Made by a program: the position numbers and the translations under genes. Positions 26,401 to 35,033 of a stretch of DNA of 64,000 bases are shown piece after piece. Source of the DNA: Bdellovibrionales bacterium (lineage in GTDB: Bacteria; Bdellovibrionota; Bdellovibrionia; Bdellovibrionales; Bdellovibrionaceae); NCBI GenBank assembly GCA_016713585.1, contig JADJOV010000002.1, positions 248,001-312,000 of the forward strand. Reading direction: 5' to 3'. Each line of letters begins with the position of its first letter. The stretch's first letter is position 1. The notes beneath the pieces are model-generated. The model ran no database searches, had not been told where the DNA came from, and saw only the letters and a list, made by a program, of their open reading frames with translations.

Positions 26401-27017
26401 TAAACTAGCTGAAGTGACGTAAATGTTTTGCCTGTGCCTGTTGCCTGGGTAATGAGTATTCGCTTTTTATCTTTGACCACGGCATCGACAGCGCGATTTA
26501 CAGCAAGCTCTTGGTAGTACCGAGGCTTCCTACGTTTGCCGATTTGGGATTCATCATAAAAATCTTGAAGAAGGGCGGTCATCTTCTCTTTCGTAGGCTT
26601 GATTCCTGAATGTGTGAGCCACATTTTCCAAAGTTCGTCCGGTGTATGAAACCGTTTTACGGACGTTTGGGTGTTTGCTTTCAAATCAAAGAACTCTATT
26701 TCAATTCCATTGGTTGCATAGGCAAACCATAGACCAAGCTTCTGTGCGTATTCTTTGGCTTGAGTTGCCCCTTCAAGATGACTTTCTGATTCACGCTTGG
26801 CTTCGACAACGGCGATGGCTTTGGCCGGCTTGAATCTAAGAAGGTAGTCTGCTTTTTTTGGTGTACCCCTGCGGCCGGTTTTGCCGTCAAAATGGATGCG
26901 GCCATCTGTGATTTGATATTCCCATTCAATCTGCCAGTCATGGTCACACCAGCCGGCATCTTTGAGTTTTGGATCAACAAGTTCTTTTCTGGTGCGAGCT
27001 TCGCTTCTGCTGGACAT
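23430..27017 (-). pseudogene. hsdR: Type I restriction enzyme subunit HsdR, split by an IS element
   Basis: N-terminal part (25950-27017): nuclease domain with KKADYLLRF then AIAVVEAKRE (D...ExK), Walker A ITQATGTGKTFTSLQ and DEAH in LIVIDEAHRGG. C-terminal part (23430-24875): helicase half with KTIVFCVDQKHAADMAKY, TTGVDVQ and FKQIIGRGTRVYP, then the EcoEI_R-type C-domain. Removing 24876-25949 and one copy of the 3-bp duplication restores KDGIEDGFLSPYIIKRV, giving about 836 aa. As it stands no full HsdR can be made, so restriction is probably off while modification may persist. Confidence 0.88.
24876..25949 (+). mobile_element. IS3-family insertion sequence, copy 1 (internally deleted)
   Basis: 1074 bp with imperfect terminal inverted repeats (TGAAGTTCCCCCGTTTCAG at the left; the right end read inward is TGATCTTCCCCCGAAAAAG) and a 3-bp target duplication ATC (24873-24875, 25950-25952). 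It holds orfA from 24943 (GKKTIRKYTSEFKQQAAGLA, broken by a G4/G5 difference) and orfB from 25270 with WAGDITYI and DLFTRKVVGF. Against copy 2 (33841-35101) it lacks about 187 bp of orfB, after IAHSD, including the catalytic Glu of the DDE triad. Inserted in hsdR. Not autonomous. Confidence 0.9.
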
Positions 27018-27020
27018 GAC

Positions 27021-27220
27021 TCAGCCCTTCTTTGGTTGTTGAAAGGATTGGCTGTAATCATCAAGGATTGCGGCGGATAGGGTCGAAACGGTAAGTTTTC
27101 TGGCCTTGGCCTCACGGTCGAGAAACGCTTTGGTTTCTTTTTTACCCGTGTGGATAAAGGAACGCGTTCTTCGCTACCACCGACCAACTGGTCGAGGCTC
27201 TTGTACGGAGTTTTCTTCAT
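27021..27220 (-). CDS. Small leader gene of the hsd operon (frameshifted)
   Basis: The start MKKTPYKSLDQLVGGSEER reads from 27220. The rest, KKETKAFLDREAKARKLTVS then AAILDDYSQSFQQPKKG, reads in a second frame that stops at 27021-27023, 3 bp before the hsdR ATG. Joining them needs one indel near 27160 and gives about 66 aa. The compact basic sequence and the operator-like repeats upstream suggest a small DNA-binding regulator, possibly of ribbon-helix-helix type; this is a guess from composition. Confidence 0.4.
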
Positions 27221-27276
27221 TGTTCATCCTTGATGTCGTATCTAGTCAAAATGGTAAGACAAATTCACTACAATTC

Positions 27277-27337
27277 AAATACAATTATAATACAACGGTG
27301 ATACAAATTGTATTTTACGCAGTGTTGAATTGTATTT
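27277..27337 (-). promoter_or_regulatory. Three AATTGTATTT boxes upstream of the hsd operon
   Basis: AATTGTATTT occurs exactly at 27306-27315 and 27328-27337, and inverted (AAATACAATT) at 27277-27286, within an AT-rich stretch 60-120 bp upstream of the small leader gene. The arrangement fits an operator for a regulator of the restriction operon. Confidence 0.45.
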
Positions 27338-27396
27338 AGATAATCGGACACATTGTTGATCTGAAAAATGGGGTAAGCATTGGATCACACCGGGCC

Positions 27397-27794
27397 GTCG
27401 ATGTACGCAAGTTGGTAGAAGTGTTGATTTAAGAACGAGAAACCCTGCTCATCTTGTCAAATCAGAGAATCTGGTATTTTCAAGGGCTCTCCCCAATTCG
27501 CATCCTCAAATCTCATTGAATGTCCCGAAATTGAAACCACTGGTCGCTATGGTTGCAATGTTTCCACTTGTCCCGGAGTGTCAGCACCCGTGCTCATTTA
27601 ATCTAGGTCGATCATGTTATGAAGTTGGTTCATTTGTACATTTAAGAACGAAAAACCCCGCTCATCTGATCCACTATTAGTTTTATGTCCTTTTTCCTCC
27701 TGCCTGAAGCCTTACTCCTGCAACTTCCTTGGCTGTCCCTGAAGTGACATTTGCGGTCGGCAGTAAACCAATGTCCTCACTTGTCCCGGAGTAT
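27397..27794. repeat. Diverged direct repeat of about 187 bp in a gene-free stretch
   Basis: Two related copies, 27397-27582 and 27607-27794. Shared words in the same order are GTCGAT, AAGTTGG, TTTAAGAACGA.AAACCC then GCTCATCT, CAATGT and CACTTGTCCCGGAGT. The copies are strongly diverged between these words. The whole region 27338-27946 lacks a convincing gene on either strand. It separates the leftward hsd operon from rightward genes and may hold promoters or an old recombination site. Confidence 0.5.
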
Positions 27795-27946
27795 CCCCGA
27801 AAACAACTTGCCGGTCGCTCGTCATGTGGCATTTCAAATAATAAATTCGACTTCTCGAAAATCACTGCGGCTTGTCCCTATGAACATTTCGACAAGTCGA
27901 AACTTCCATTCGAGAAGGTGAAAATGGACGTGACATCCCGATTGCG

Positions 27947-28258
27947 ATGCCGATTAGCCAACTGATGAAGCTAGGATCGCAATTAAAAGCATATTGTAAA
28001 GAACGAGGCTGGACGCTGACAAAGCTGTCCAAGCAATCAAGCGTCCCAATCGCTACTTTGCACGGTTGGGCCAATGGCCGCACACGACCTGACCTCAAAC
28101 AACTCCAAAAGGTAGCCCTGGCCCTTGAGGTGTCTCTGCATACGCTTGCCTTTGGATCACCTGACCCATTCGAAACCGGCGGTGAGGAAATCCTCCGCGA
28201 ACTGTTCACGGGTGATATTCGAGTCAGCATCCAAAAAATAGAACGATCAAAGAAATAA
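27947..28258 (+). CDS. XRE-family transcriptional regulator
   Basis: 103-aa protein with a Cro/C1 helix-turn-helix: LKAYCKERGWTLTKLSKQSS then VPIATLHGWANGRTRPDLKQ (residues about 13-55). The ATG at 27965 (MKLGSQL) is an alternative start. It lies 28 bp before the nuclease-like gene and in the same direction, so it may control that gene. The C-terminal segment (EEILRELFTGDIRVSIQKIE) is unassigned. Confidence 0.75.
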   Translation: MPISQLMKLGSQLKAYCKERGWTLTKLSKQSSVPIATLHGWANGRTRPDLKQLQKVALALEVSLHTLAFGSPDPFETGGEEILRELFTGDIRVSIQKIERSKK

Positions 28259-28286
28259 GCCCGATCCAGCTTCACGGAAGGGCAAC

Positions 28287-28883
28287 ATGAGTTCAAAAGA
28301 TTGGATCAAGGGCATTTTTCAAGCCGCTGCCACAGATTTCGCCAACAGATGCGTCAATGGCGATAAGCGACTATCCCCACTGACTGAATGGGAAGCCCAA
28401 CGTATCCAAGAAGGACTGGCAAAAGGTATTTTTGATATCAACGGTTCCGTTATCAAAACTGAAGGCGGCACGAAGGAATACAAATTTTTTGGGTTTAACC
28501 GCGAATACTTCACGCATTTTGCAATGCTTGTCGAGGCATTATCCTGGGACCTTCCTAATGCCAGAATCGAGTTTGAATACAAACACCTGGACCTGATGAT
28601 TTTTGATAACGAACAACCGTACATTGGCATCGAAGTTAAAAAATCAAGGAAGGATGCGGAGACTCTGATTGCAGATATTTTCAGGCATTTGCCGAATCCC
28701 GACTTGAACAAACATGACCGCGGCATGGATGGACTTAGAAAAATTAAATATCTTCTCGAAATAAAGCCAAAACAGTTTTGGATTGTCTCGCCAGAAATGC
28801 GATGGAAATTTGAAGCATCGTATTCGACTTCAAATATCGAATTGAAACTATTCGAAGGGCCAGAGATCAAACAGGTGGCTTAG
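28287..28883 (+). CDS. PD-(D/E)XK nuclease-like protein
   Basis: 198-aa protein. Residues 95-125 show a PD-(D/E)XK-like core: EFEYKHLDLMIFDNEQPYIG then IEVKKSRKD, that is Asp, about 10 residues, and ExK after a hydrophobic strand. The rest (LLEIKPKQFWIVSPEMRWKF) fits a restriction-endonuclease-like fold. A GGAAGGG ribosome site lies 9 bases upstream of the ATG. Paired with an XRE gene; could be an orphan restriction or anti-phage nuclease. Family assignment rests on the motif alone. Confidence 0.6.
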   Translation: MSSKDWIKGIFQAAATDFANRCVNGDKRLSPLTEWEAQRIQEGLAKGIFDINGSVIKTEGGTKEYKFFGFNREYFTHFAMLVEALSWDLPNARIEFEYKHLDLMIFDNEQPYIGIEVKKSRKDAETLIADIFRHLPNPDLNKHDRGMDGLRKIKYLLEIKPKQFWIVSPEMRWKFEASYSTSNIELKLFEGPEIKQVA

Positions 28884-28972
28884 TACCGATAACTACACTT
28901 ATGTAAACGGTTTTTAGTGCCGGTCTCGCGTGATCATTTACACTTCCATCATAACCAAAAATGGAGGTGTTA

Positions 28973-29605
28973 TTGGAAAATCAAAAAACAGATTTCGTGG
29001 TCAAAACAAAATCAGGATATTTACTGAAAGAAGTCGCATCGGCCCTGCAGAAAAGCATTAGGCGCGGAAACACTGAGGACGCGCTTTATTGGGCTGAGGA
29101 GCTATTCATTAGCGGATTGCAAAGATATTTGCTCTACCGACTATGGATCATTGCTTGCGAAGATATTGGGCCGGCAAACTTGCCACTTGTGCAAATGGCA
29201 ACATCAACTTATCAGACGTGGTTGCTGCAGAAAAAAGAACGCAAGGAATTCACCCACTCAGGTGAAAACAGGGTCTTAAATGGGTTACTCATCTGCTTGA
29301 TGACTACATCAGCAAAAAATCGGGTTGCCGATGACTCAACTCAAGTGATGGCAATGAAACGAGCTCATGGATTAAGACTTGAAATTCCAGATCACGCAAT
29401 AGACTCCCACACTGACAAAAAGTGCGGCCGATTTTACAGACATTGGGTGGATGTTGGGAGCAAATGCTCCGACCTAATTGATTCACGAACGCTGGGCCTT
29501 CCTAGCTATAAAGAAGAGGCCGAGGCAATGTATCTGGAATTGGCGCAAATGAATTCTGAAATGCAATACTCAGATGAAGAAGTGAAGTCCCGGGATCTAA
29601 AATGA
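28973..29605 (+). CDS. Stand-alone RarA/MgsA C-terminal-domain-like protein
   Basis: About 210-aa protein. Residues 15-75 match the helical C-terminal (tetramerisation) part of RarA/MgsA clamp-loader-like ATPases: ASALQKSIRRGNTEDALYWA then YRLWIIACEDIGPANLPLVQ. The ATPase domain is absent. A TTG start at 28973 is preferred because GGAGG lies 5 bases upstream; an ATG at 28961 sits inside that site. The stop overlaps the recombinase ATG. Possibly a replication or repair modulator of the mobile element. Confidence 0.65.
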   Translation: MENQKTDFVVKTKSGYLLKEVASALQKSIRRGNTEDALYWAEELFISGLQRYLLYRLWIIACEDIGPANLPLVQMATSTYQTWLLQKKERKEFTHSGENRVLNGLLICLMTTSAKNRVADDSTQVMAMKRAHGLRLEIPDHAIDSHTDKKCGRFYRHWVDVGSKCSDLIDSRTLGLPSYKEEAEAMYLELAQMNSEMQYSDEEVKSRDLK

Positions 29606-30171
29606 AGTCATGTGCAATCTATGCCCGCGTGAGTTCGTCCGATCAAAGCTGTGAATTGCAAATCACAGAACTCCAAGAATTTGCGGCTCGTCGAGATTGG
29701 AACGTGATCGTTATTTTTGAAGAAAAATTCACCGGCACAAAGGCAAATCGGCCAAAACTAAATGAACTCCAGAGATTGGTTGCGGAACGGAAGGTCGATG
29801 TTGTTTTAATTTGGAAATTGGATCGGCTTTTCAGGTCTCTGAAGGACCTGCTTTCGATGCTGCAAGACTGGAGCGATCTTGGTATAGAGCTTTGTTCATT
29901 GAAAGACGGTGTAGATTTAAGCACCAGCTCCGGAAGATTGTTGATGCAACTAATTGGAGCCTTTGCGGAATTTGAAGGATCTCTTATTCGTGAAAGGGTT
30001 CGCAGCGGCATTGCAAATGCGAAACGAAAAGGGGTTCAACTTGGAAGACCCCCGCTCGAAGACAACGCCGATCATGCTAAACAGCTTCGGGCATCAGGCT
30101 GTACAATTCGTCAAATTGCCAAACAACTGAAAATTGGAAACGGGTCCGTTCAAAAACTGCTGGCAAAGTAG
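29602..30171 (+). CDS. Serine recombinase (resolvase/invertase)
   Basis: 189-aa small serine recombinase. YARVSSSDQS carries the nucleophile Ser near residue 10; LIWKLDRLFRSLKDLLSML and AFAEFEGSLIRERVRSGIAN are the conserved catalytic Arg blocks and long helix E; a C-terminal helix-turn-helix (CTIRQIAKQLKIGNGSVQKL) binds DNA. It could resolve dimers of the mobile element or invert DNA. Complete length for the resolvase/invertase group. Overlaps the RarA-C-like gene by 4 bp. Confidence 0.9.
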   Translation: MKSCAIYARVSSSDQSCELQITELQEFAARRDWNVIVIFEEKFTGTKANRPKLNELQRLVAERKVDVVLIWKLDRLFRSLKDLLSMLQDWSDLGIELCSLKDGVDLSTSSGRLLMQLIGAFAEFEGSLIRERVRSGIANAKRKGVQLGRPPLEDNADHAKQLRASGCTIRQIAKQLKIGNGSVQKLLAK

Positions 30172-30218
30172 GGGTGTCAACTTTGGTGTCAATGGTTGAT
30201 ACTAAGTTTGATACCCCC

Positions 30219-30342
30219 TGGTTCACGAAGTAGTTCATTAAGTGGTTCACCGGTTGAACCATCAAATCTTTAAGTATCTAAAATCATTTGGAATAAGCCT
30301 TCGGCAGGCGGTTCACTCATTGGTTCAGCTATTGAACCAATG
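30219..30342. repeat. GGTTCA repeats and palindromes (iteron- or operator-like)
   Basis: Seven GGTTCA/TGAACC-type words lie within 124 bp: 30220, 30232 (AGTTCA), 30244, 30255 (inverted), 30310, 30322 and 30333 (inverted). CATTGGTTCA-gctat-TGAACCAATG (30318-30342) is a perfect 10-bp inverted repeat, and GGTTCACCGGTTGAACC (30244-30260) a near-perfect one. Placed before the primase cluster they may be a replication origin or an operator. The remaining gap 30172-30503 holds no convincing gene. Confidence 0.55.
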
Positions 30343-30503
30343 TACGAAAAACCTCCGATCAAATTCAATCGAAAAAAGTCCTGAAACCCACTACACCAAA
30401 CCAAGAACTACGTGGCTTGGTCGCCCGATAGTCCGTAAAACTTCAATTTTTTGGTCATTTGGTCAGTGCAGTACCTTCGTCGGTCTGCCGATAGCTTTAA
30501 TAT

Positions 30504-31352
30504 ATGAAGTCTGAGTGGGAAAATCCTAAATACGTTCCTGAAATTTTATATCTGCTAAATCGGATAAATGCCGACGGTCAGATGCTTTACACATACGAAA
30601 TTGAATTCGGCAACCCGCCGGCCAAAGACTATTGGGTTCCAAGTCTAATAGAATCTGTTGCAAAAGAGCTGAAAAATAAAAAATGTAAATGGGGCGATCC
30701 AAAGTCACCATCAGTCAAAAAATTCGTCGAAAATTTAATGACAGAAAATAAAGATTTCATGCCTTCGCCGGAAGTATCTTCATTGCTTTCAAAATTTCCG
30801 ATTCTCCAACTTTTTGTTTGGTCATTATGTGATGAGCCAATCAAAGAAGAAATGATTTCGTTCCGAGCGATCATTGGCAAAAGGCCCTCTGAACGTGAAG
30901 CACGGCTTAAAACGATAGATCGAATTTATAAAAAGTTTTTGAAGTTAGCAGAAATTCAGTCGGTATTGACACCCTTCGAAATCAAAAAGGAAACGAACTG
31001 GAACTCGGTTTCTTCATCATTCGAAAAAACGCTTGCTCGTGCGTACGCTGACATTGACGCTGTTATGAAGGGTAGCTGGCCCAGCCCAGAACAAGCAAAG
31101 CTGATTCACAGCAAAGGTAAGCCAAAACCATACGCTAATTGGTGTATTCATCACCTTGTTAATGGTTGGGTGTCTGGTGGAGCATCGCAGTCGAGAGCCA
31201 AGAGAAATGTTGCAAATCTATTCGAACAATTTGATATACAAATCAACATTGATGTTTACTTGGGTCGTTACAAAGACAATCCGCTTCAGCCTAAACATCC
31301 CGATGATTTTTTTCTTCATATCAAGCTCCTAAAAACACTTTTAGAATCATAA
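30504..31352 (+). CDS. Unknown protein upstream of the primase
   Basis: 282-aa soluble protein, mostly helical (LLNRINADGQMLYTYEIEFG, SLIESVAKELKNKKCKWGDP, RAYADIDAVMKGSWPSPEQA). No family or motif is recognised. Its position between the GGTTCA repeat cluster and the primase suggests a role in replication of the element, by context only. A 234-bp stretch without a clear gene follows before the primase start. Confidence 0.6.
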   Translation: MKSEWENPKYVPEILYLLNRINADGQMLYTYEIEFGNPPAKDYWVPSLIESVAKELKNKKCKWGDPKSPSVKKFVENLMTENKDFMPSPEVSSLLSKFPILQLFVWSLCDEPIKEEMISFRAIIGKRPSEREARLKTIDRIYKKFLKLAEIQSVLTPFEIKKETNWNSVSSSFEKTLARAYADIDAVMKGSWPSPEQAKLIHSKGKPKPYANWCIHHLVNGWVSGGASQSRAKRNVANLFEQFDIQINIDVYLGRYKDNPLQPKHPDDFFLHIKLLKTLLES

Positions 31353-31586
31353 ATCGCAGTAGTGAAAAAAGACTTCTACTGCGAAGTTTTAGATTATTCT
31401 TCTCTGAATTATAACCTGCCTTCAGAAATCGAAAAAAATCGGTTTCCCTTGCCGACAGCAGTTGATGGGTTACACCCATTAAACATGGTCATATCTTTTT
31501 TTCAGATGTGGAGCATTTCCATCCACTTCAAATGTGGGGCTATGCCTTCGGCAGGGGGACGACAAATTATGATGGAGGTGTATCAA

Positions 31587-32324
31587 ATGGAAAGTATCAA
31601 AGATAAGTGGAAGGAATACTGCTTCAGAGAAGTTATGGGTGGTGATCGGACCCTGTACATCAGACGACAGTTTATGAATATAAATTCACCTCAATATGCA
31701 GCCCTTCGGGACCTTACTGATGTTCATCACAGCATTCGTAAATACACAGAGGATGCACTTGACGTATCGCCAGACCGACTGTGGGAAGTTGATTCGGTAA
31801 GCGCATTATTTTTTGATCTGGACGGCCATGCAAGCTCAGTGACAATGGTTAATTTGATTCAGGCAACTGCAAAATTGTGCGCATGGATTATGAAAAAACT
31901 CGACCTGACCGAGAATGAAATTTTTATTTGGTGGTCAGGAAGAGGCTTCCATATTTCAATTCCTGCTGAAGTGCTTTTCGCTGATCCTACACCGTCGCCA
32001 GAAAATGACTTCAGGCTATTTGCTGACTGGGTACAGCGTGAAGCCGGGATTTATGCGCAGATAAAAAACTGGCAACCTGATCAAAAGCAGATACACCACG
32101 AAAAAATCAAACTCCTAGACAATTCAATTTATTTCCCTCGCGCAATGATTCGAATTCCAGGATCAAAAAATTCCAAATCCCGCTATGAAAATGGACTCAG
32201 AAAAGTACGAATTCCGATAGACAATCTTAAAAGACTCGCCTCCTCACCAAGCGGAGTGGATCAGTCAACCAAACTAGGAATAATTGCTAAAGGATCGTTC
32301 TGGTCTGACGAGGCTTGGGTATGA
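31587..32324 (+). CDS. AEP-superfamily primase (PrimPol-like)
   Basis: 245-aa protein with the three motifs of archaeo-eukaryotic primases: FFDLDGH (DxD, residues 75-81), IWWSGRGFHISIP (sxH motif, about 114-126), and a distal basic segment with IRIPGSKNSKS near 185-200. AEP primases make RNA or DNA primers and are common in plasmids and integrated elements. The start at 31587 is set by GGAGG 8 bases upstream; an open frame reaches back to 31362. The intervening 31362-31586 has hairpins (GGGTTACACCC, GCCTTCGGC) and no clear gene. Confidence 0.75.
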   Translation: MESIKDKWKEYCFREVMGGDRTLYIRRQFMNINSPQYAALRDLTDVHHSIRKYTEDALDVSPDRLWEVDSVSALFFDLDGHASSVTMVNLIQATAKLCAWIMKKLDLTENEIFIWWSGRGFHISIPAEVLFADPTPSPENDFRLFADWVQREAGIYAQIKNWQPDQKQIHHEKIKLLDNSIYFPRAMIRIPGSKNSKSRYENGLRKVRIPIDNLKRLASSPSGVDQSTKLGIIAKGSFWSDEAWV

Positions 32325-33082
32325 GCAAGCAAACCTTCGAAATCTATTTAGGCATCATTGCGCAAATAAATGATCCATTTCCAGAAGAGCCCCGCACACC
32401 GGCAGGTTGGAGGGCGATAAAACCACTTAGAGTTTGCTTGGATTTAATGAAAACAAAAACCCGACTTGATGAGGGTAGCAGAACAGATCAACTCATCTAC
32501 GCATTAGCGAAGGAACTTCATCGCAGGGGTCTTGATACACTCGCCATTGAACAAGAATGCGTTCATTTCAATAACCACAATATGCGAGTCCGCTTTTATA
32601 GCGGTCAGGTCCGAACCATAGTTAAAAATGCTATTAACGATGACCACTATCATAGCTGTCATCACTGGGTACTTAGTCGTTTTTGCGTAGGAGTCGAGAA
32701 ATGTGAATGGGCAAAGGCGGCCAATCACCAGAGTCACAAGGCTCCTGAAGATCGTGAGTATTTTGATAAACTGTACGCAACACTTCTGAAAATACCTGTT
32801 CGCACTGTTTACAATTACTTTCTTCAAGAAGAAGAGCGACTAAAACTTCGCCCAGGTCAAACGATTCAACGCTCCTACCGAAAGATCGCCTCTGATCTGA
32901 AGTTGACCGACAAAGGCGTGGTCCAACGCTCATGTCAAAAATTGGCCGAAATGGGTTTGTTAAAAATTTCACCAGGTATGCAGGGCGAATCAACCGGACT
33001 TTGCAGCAGGTTCGCCCGAGTCAGCCCTCTGCCCGCTCCCAAACTTAAAACCAATGAGGCTATCAATGTTCACAAAATATAA
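32321..33082 (+). CDS. Primase-associated protein with Cys/His cluster and winged helix
   Basis: 253-aa protein coupled to the primase by an ATGA overlap. A Cys/His-rich stretch, HSCHHWVLSRFCVGVEKCEW (residues about 112-131), may bind zinc or an iron-sulfur cluster, as do some primase C-terminal or large-subunit domains. The C-terminal IQRSYRKIASDLKLTDKGVV then QRSCQKLAEMGLLK is a winged helix-turn-helix. Together it looks like a Rep/primase accessory subunit. Its end overlaps the excisionase-like gene. Confidence 0.6.
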   Translation: MSKQTFEIYLGIIAQINDPFPEEPRTPAGWRAIKPLRVCLDLMKTKTRLDEGSRTDQLIYALAKELHRRGLDTLAIEQECVHFNNHNMRVRFYSGQVRTIVKNAINDDHYHSCHHWVLSRFCVGVEKCEWAKAANHQSHKAPEDREYFDKLYATLLKIPVRTVYNYFLQEEERLKLRPGQTIQRSYRKIASDLKLTDKGVVQRSCQKLAEMGLLKISPGMQGESTGLCSRFARVSPLPAPKLKTNEAINVHKI

Positions 33083-33293
33083 AATTAAAAAAACCCACCT
33101 CACTGTTTCCGAAGCCGCGTTTATTTGTAATGTCGCTGCAAAAACAATTTACAACTGGAAGAACGACGGAAAGCTGAAGGCCACCAATTTGGGTAATTCA
33201 ATTCGTGGACGGCTCAGAATTCCAATCGAAGAAATTGAGCGCATTACGGGTGGAAAAATATCAATAACGGAGGAACCAAATGTCGATAAATAA
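33066..33293 (+). CDS. Excisionase-like HTH protein
   Basis: 75-aa protein with a MerR/excisionase-type DNA-binding domain: HLTVSEAAFICNVAAKTIYN then WKNDGKLKATNLGNSIRGRL. The start at 33066 (MFTKYK) is the likelier one, since the frame from 33054 overlaps the preceding gene further. It immediately precedes the integrase with a 14-bp overlap, the usual xis-int order. Confidence 0.75.
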   Translation: MFTKYKIKKTHLTVSEAAFICNVAAKTIYNWKNDGKLKATNLGNSIRGRLRIPIEEIERITGGKISITEEPNVDK

Positions 33294-33871
33294 ACAACCA
33301 AATGGACTGTACCAGGTTCGAAAATCAGCTCGTATTAACGGTCGCCTTGTACCGAGAAAACGCAGCAACATACAGACTCTTGGTGAAGCCAGAAATGTTG
33401 AGCGCGAATTCAAAGAAGAACTAAAAACTCTTCAGGCAAAGGCAAGGCTTGGTATCACAACCTGGCAGGAAGCCCTTGCTGAATACGAAACAGCTTCAGC
33501 ACATAAGCTTGCCACCAGCACGTTGTACACACAAATAACAACGCTCAAAGAATACACCAAAGACTGGGTTCACAAAGAACTCACAAGTTTTACACAAGAA
33601 ATTATACGAACCAATATAGAGGAAAAATGGAAAAGAAATCAGTAAGTACAAAAAATAATCTGGCTAAATTTATTCGAAATGTTTTTGAATTTCAAATTGG
33701 GAAGGGCCGATTGCAATCCAACCCTGGCAAAGGCGTAAAATTTGATGATGGTGGGTTGAGATACAAAAAGCTCAATGCTATGTCCAGATCCGAAATCGTA
33801 CATCTCTTCGATGAAGTCGCAGAGGCCGATGAGAAGTGGCTGATCTTCCCCCGAAAAAGTGGACACAAAAA

Positions 33872-34737
33872 TCAGCTGGCTAGCGCCATTTTTTCGTAAT
33901 CGTCAGGACTCATGTAGCCAAGAGACGAGTGGAGTCTCTGACGATTATACCAAGTTTCAATCCACTCAAAAATTGCTTGCATGGCTTCTTTTCGGGTTTT
34001 GAAATTTCTTCTGTAGACCAGTTCTGTTTTTAGTGAGTGAAAGAAACTTTCGACGTGCGCGTTGTCATAGCAGTTAGCCTTGCGGGACATACTTGCAATT
34101 ATTCCAGCGGCAGCAAGTTTTTTTCTGAACTCATCTGCGGCATACTGGGAGCCACGATCAGAGTGGGCGATGAGTTCGCCATCAACCACTTTCTTGCCGC
34201 CCCAACGCCATGGAGAGTGCATTTAAAACCAATTCCACCCTCATGTTGTCATCGCAAGAAAACCCAACCACTTTACGTGTGAATAAATCCAAAAATATTG
34301 CCAAAAAAAGCCACCCTTCCTCTGTCGCAATGTAGGTGATGTCGCCTGCCCAGACCTGATTCGGAGCCATTACTGCATCAACATTTTCAGTTTCAAAAAT
34401 TCTCTCAGCGATCGGCAAATCATGGTTTGAGTCTGTGGTCGTGATTTTAAATTTTTCACTGACTCGACACAATCTCATTTTTACGCATTAACCTAGCTAC
34501 CCTATTCTCGCCGCACCCAAGGCCCTCAGATCGAAGTGTCGCCGTTATCCTGGGCGAGCCATAGGTTCGATCCGATTTCTCGTATATAGCCCGAATACGC
34601 TCGGTTATAAGCGCATTCTCAGCCGCACGCTCAGACTCTGGTCGGCTAGACCAGGCATAAAAACCGCTCTTGCTGACCTCGACCGTGTCGCAAAGTAATT
34701 TCACCGTGACACCCTCGGTGTGAAGATCCTGGACCAT
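33872..34737 (-). CDS. IS3-family transposase OrfB (two apparent frameshifts)
   Basis: rve-type integrase-core transposase. GFYAWSSRPESERAAENALI is the N-terminal HTH_21 region and DRTYGSPRITATL the following block. D, D and E of the triad are in NQVWAGDITYI, ELIAHSDRGSQYAADE and NAHVESFFHSLKTE. Frame breaks after RKNEIVS and after SMALGRQE are each one base off from copy 1. Read with copy 1 as guide it is about 290 aa and otherwise complete. Confidence 0.85.
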
Positions 34738-34745
34738 TTGAAACT

Positions 34746-35033
34746 TTATTTCAGATGGTCCTGTGAGAAAAAAGCCGCTGCTTTCTTGAGAATAAAATTC
34801 ACTTTTTTTAACTCTTCAACTTCCTTGCGGAGCTGTTTGTTTTCAGCCTCCAGATTGACTTCCTCTTTCTTGGATTGAGGCTTACCCTTTTCCTCTTTCC
34901 CTTTCCATTGATACAATGTCGTCACCGGTACCCCCAGTTGCTCCGCAGCCTTTCGGGTGCCAATTCTATTTGCCAGCCCAGCTGCTTGTTGTTTAAACTC
35001 TGAAGTGTACTTTCGAATTGTCTTTTTGCCCAT
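34746..35033 (-). CDS. IS3-family OrfA
   Basis: 95-aa transposase subunit with an N-terminal helix-turn-helix (QAAGLANRIGTRKAAEQLGV then PVTTLYQWKGK) and a C-terminal leucine-zipper-like coiled coil (ENKQLRKEVEELKKVNFILK). It binds IS ends and is normally expressed alone or as an OrfAB fusion by frameshifting. Intact in this copy, broken in copy 1. Confidence 0.88.
   Translation of the reverse strand: MGKKTIRKYTSEFKQQAAGLANRIGTRKAAEQLGVPVTTLYQWKGKEEKGKPQSKKEEVNLEAENKQLRKEVEELKKVNFILKKAAAFFSQDHLK

Noticed and set aside
30219..30342. CRISPR array from the GGTTCA repeats
   Set aside because: Repeat words are only 6-10 bp, unevenly spaced and partly inverted; no spacers or cas genes.
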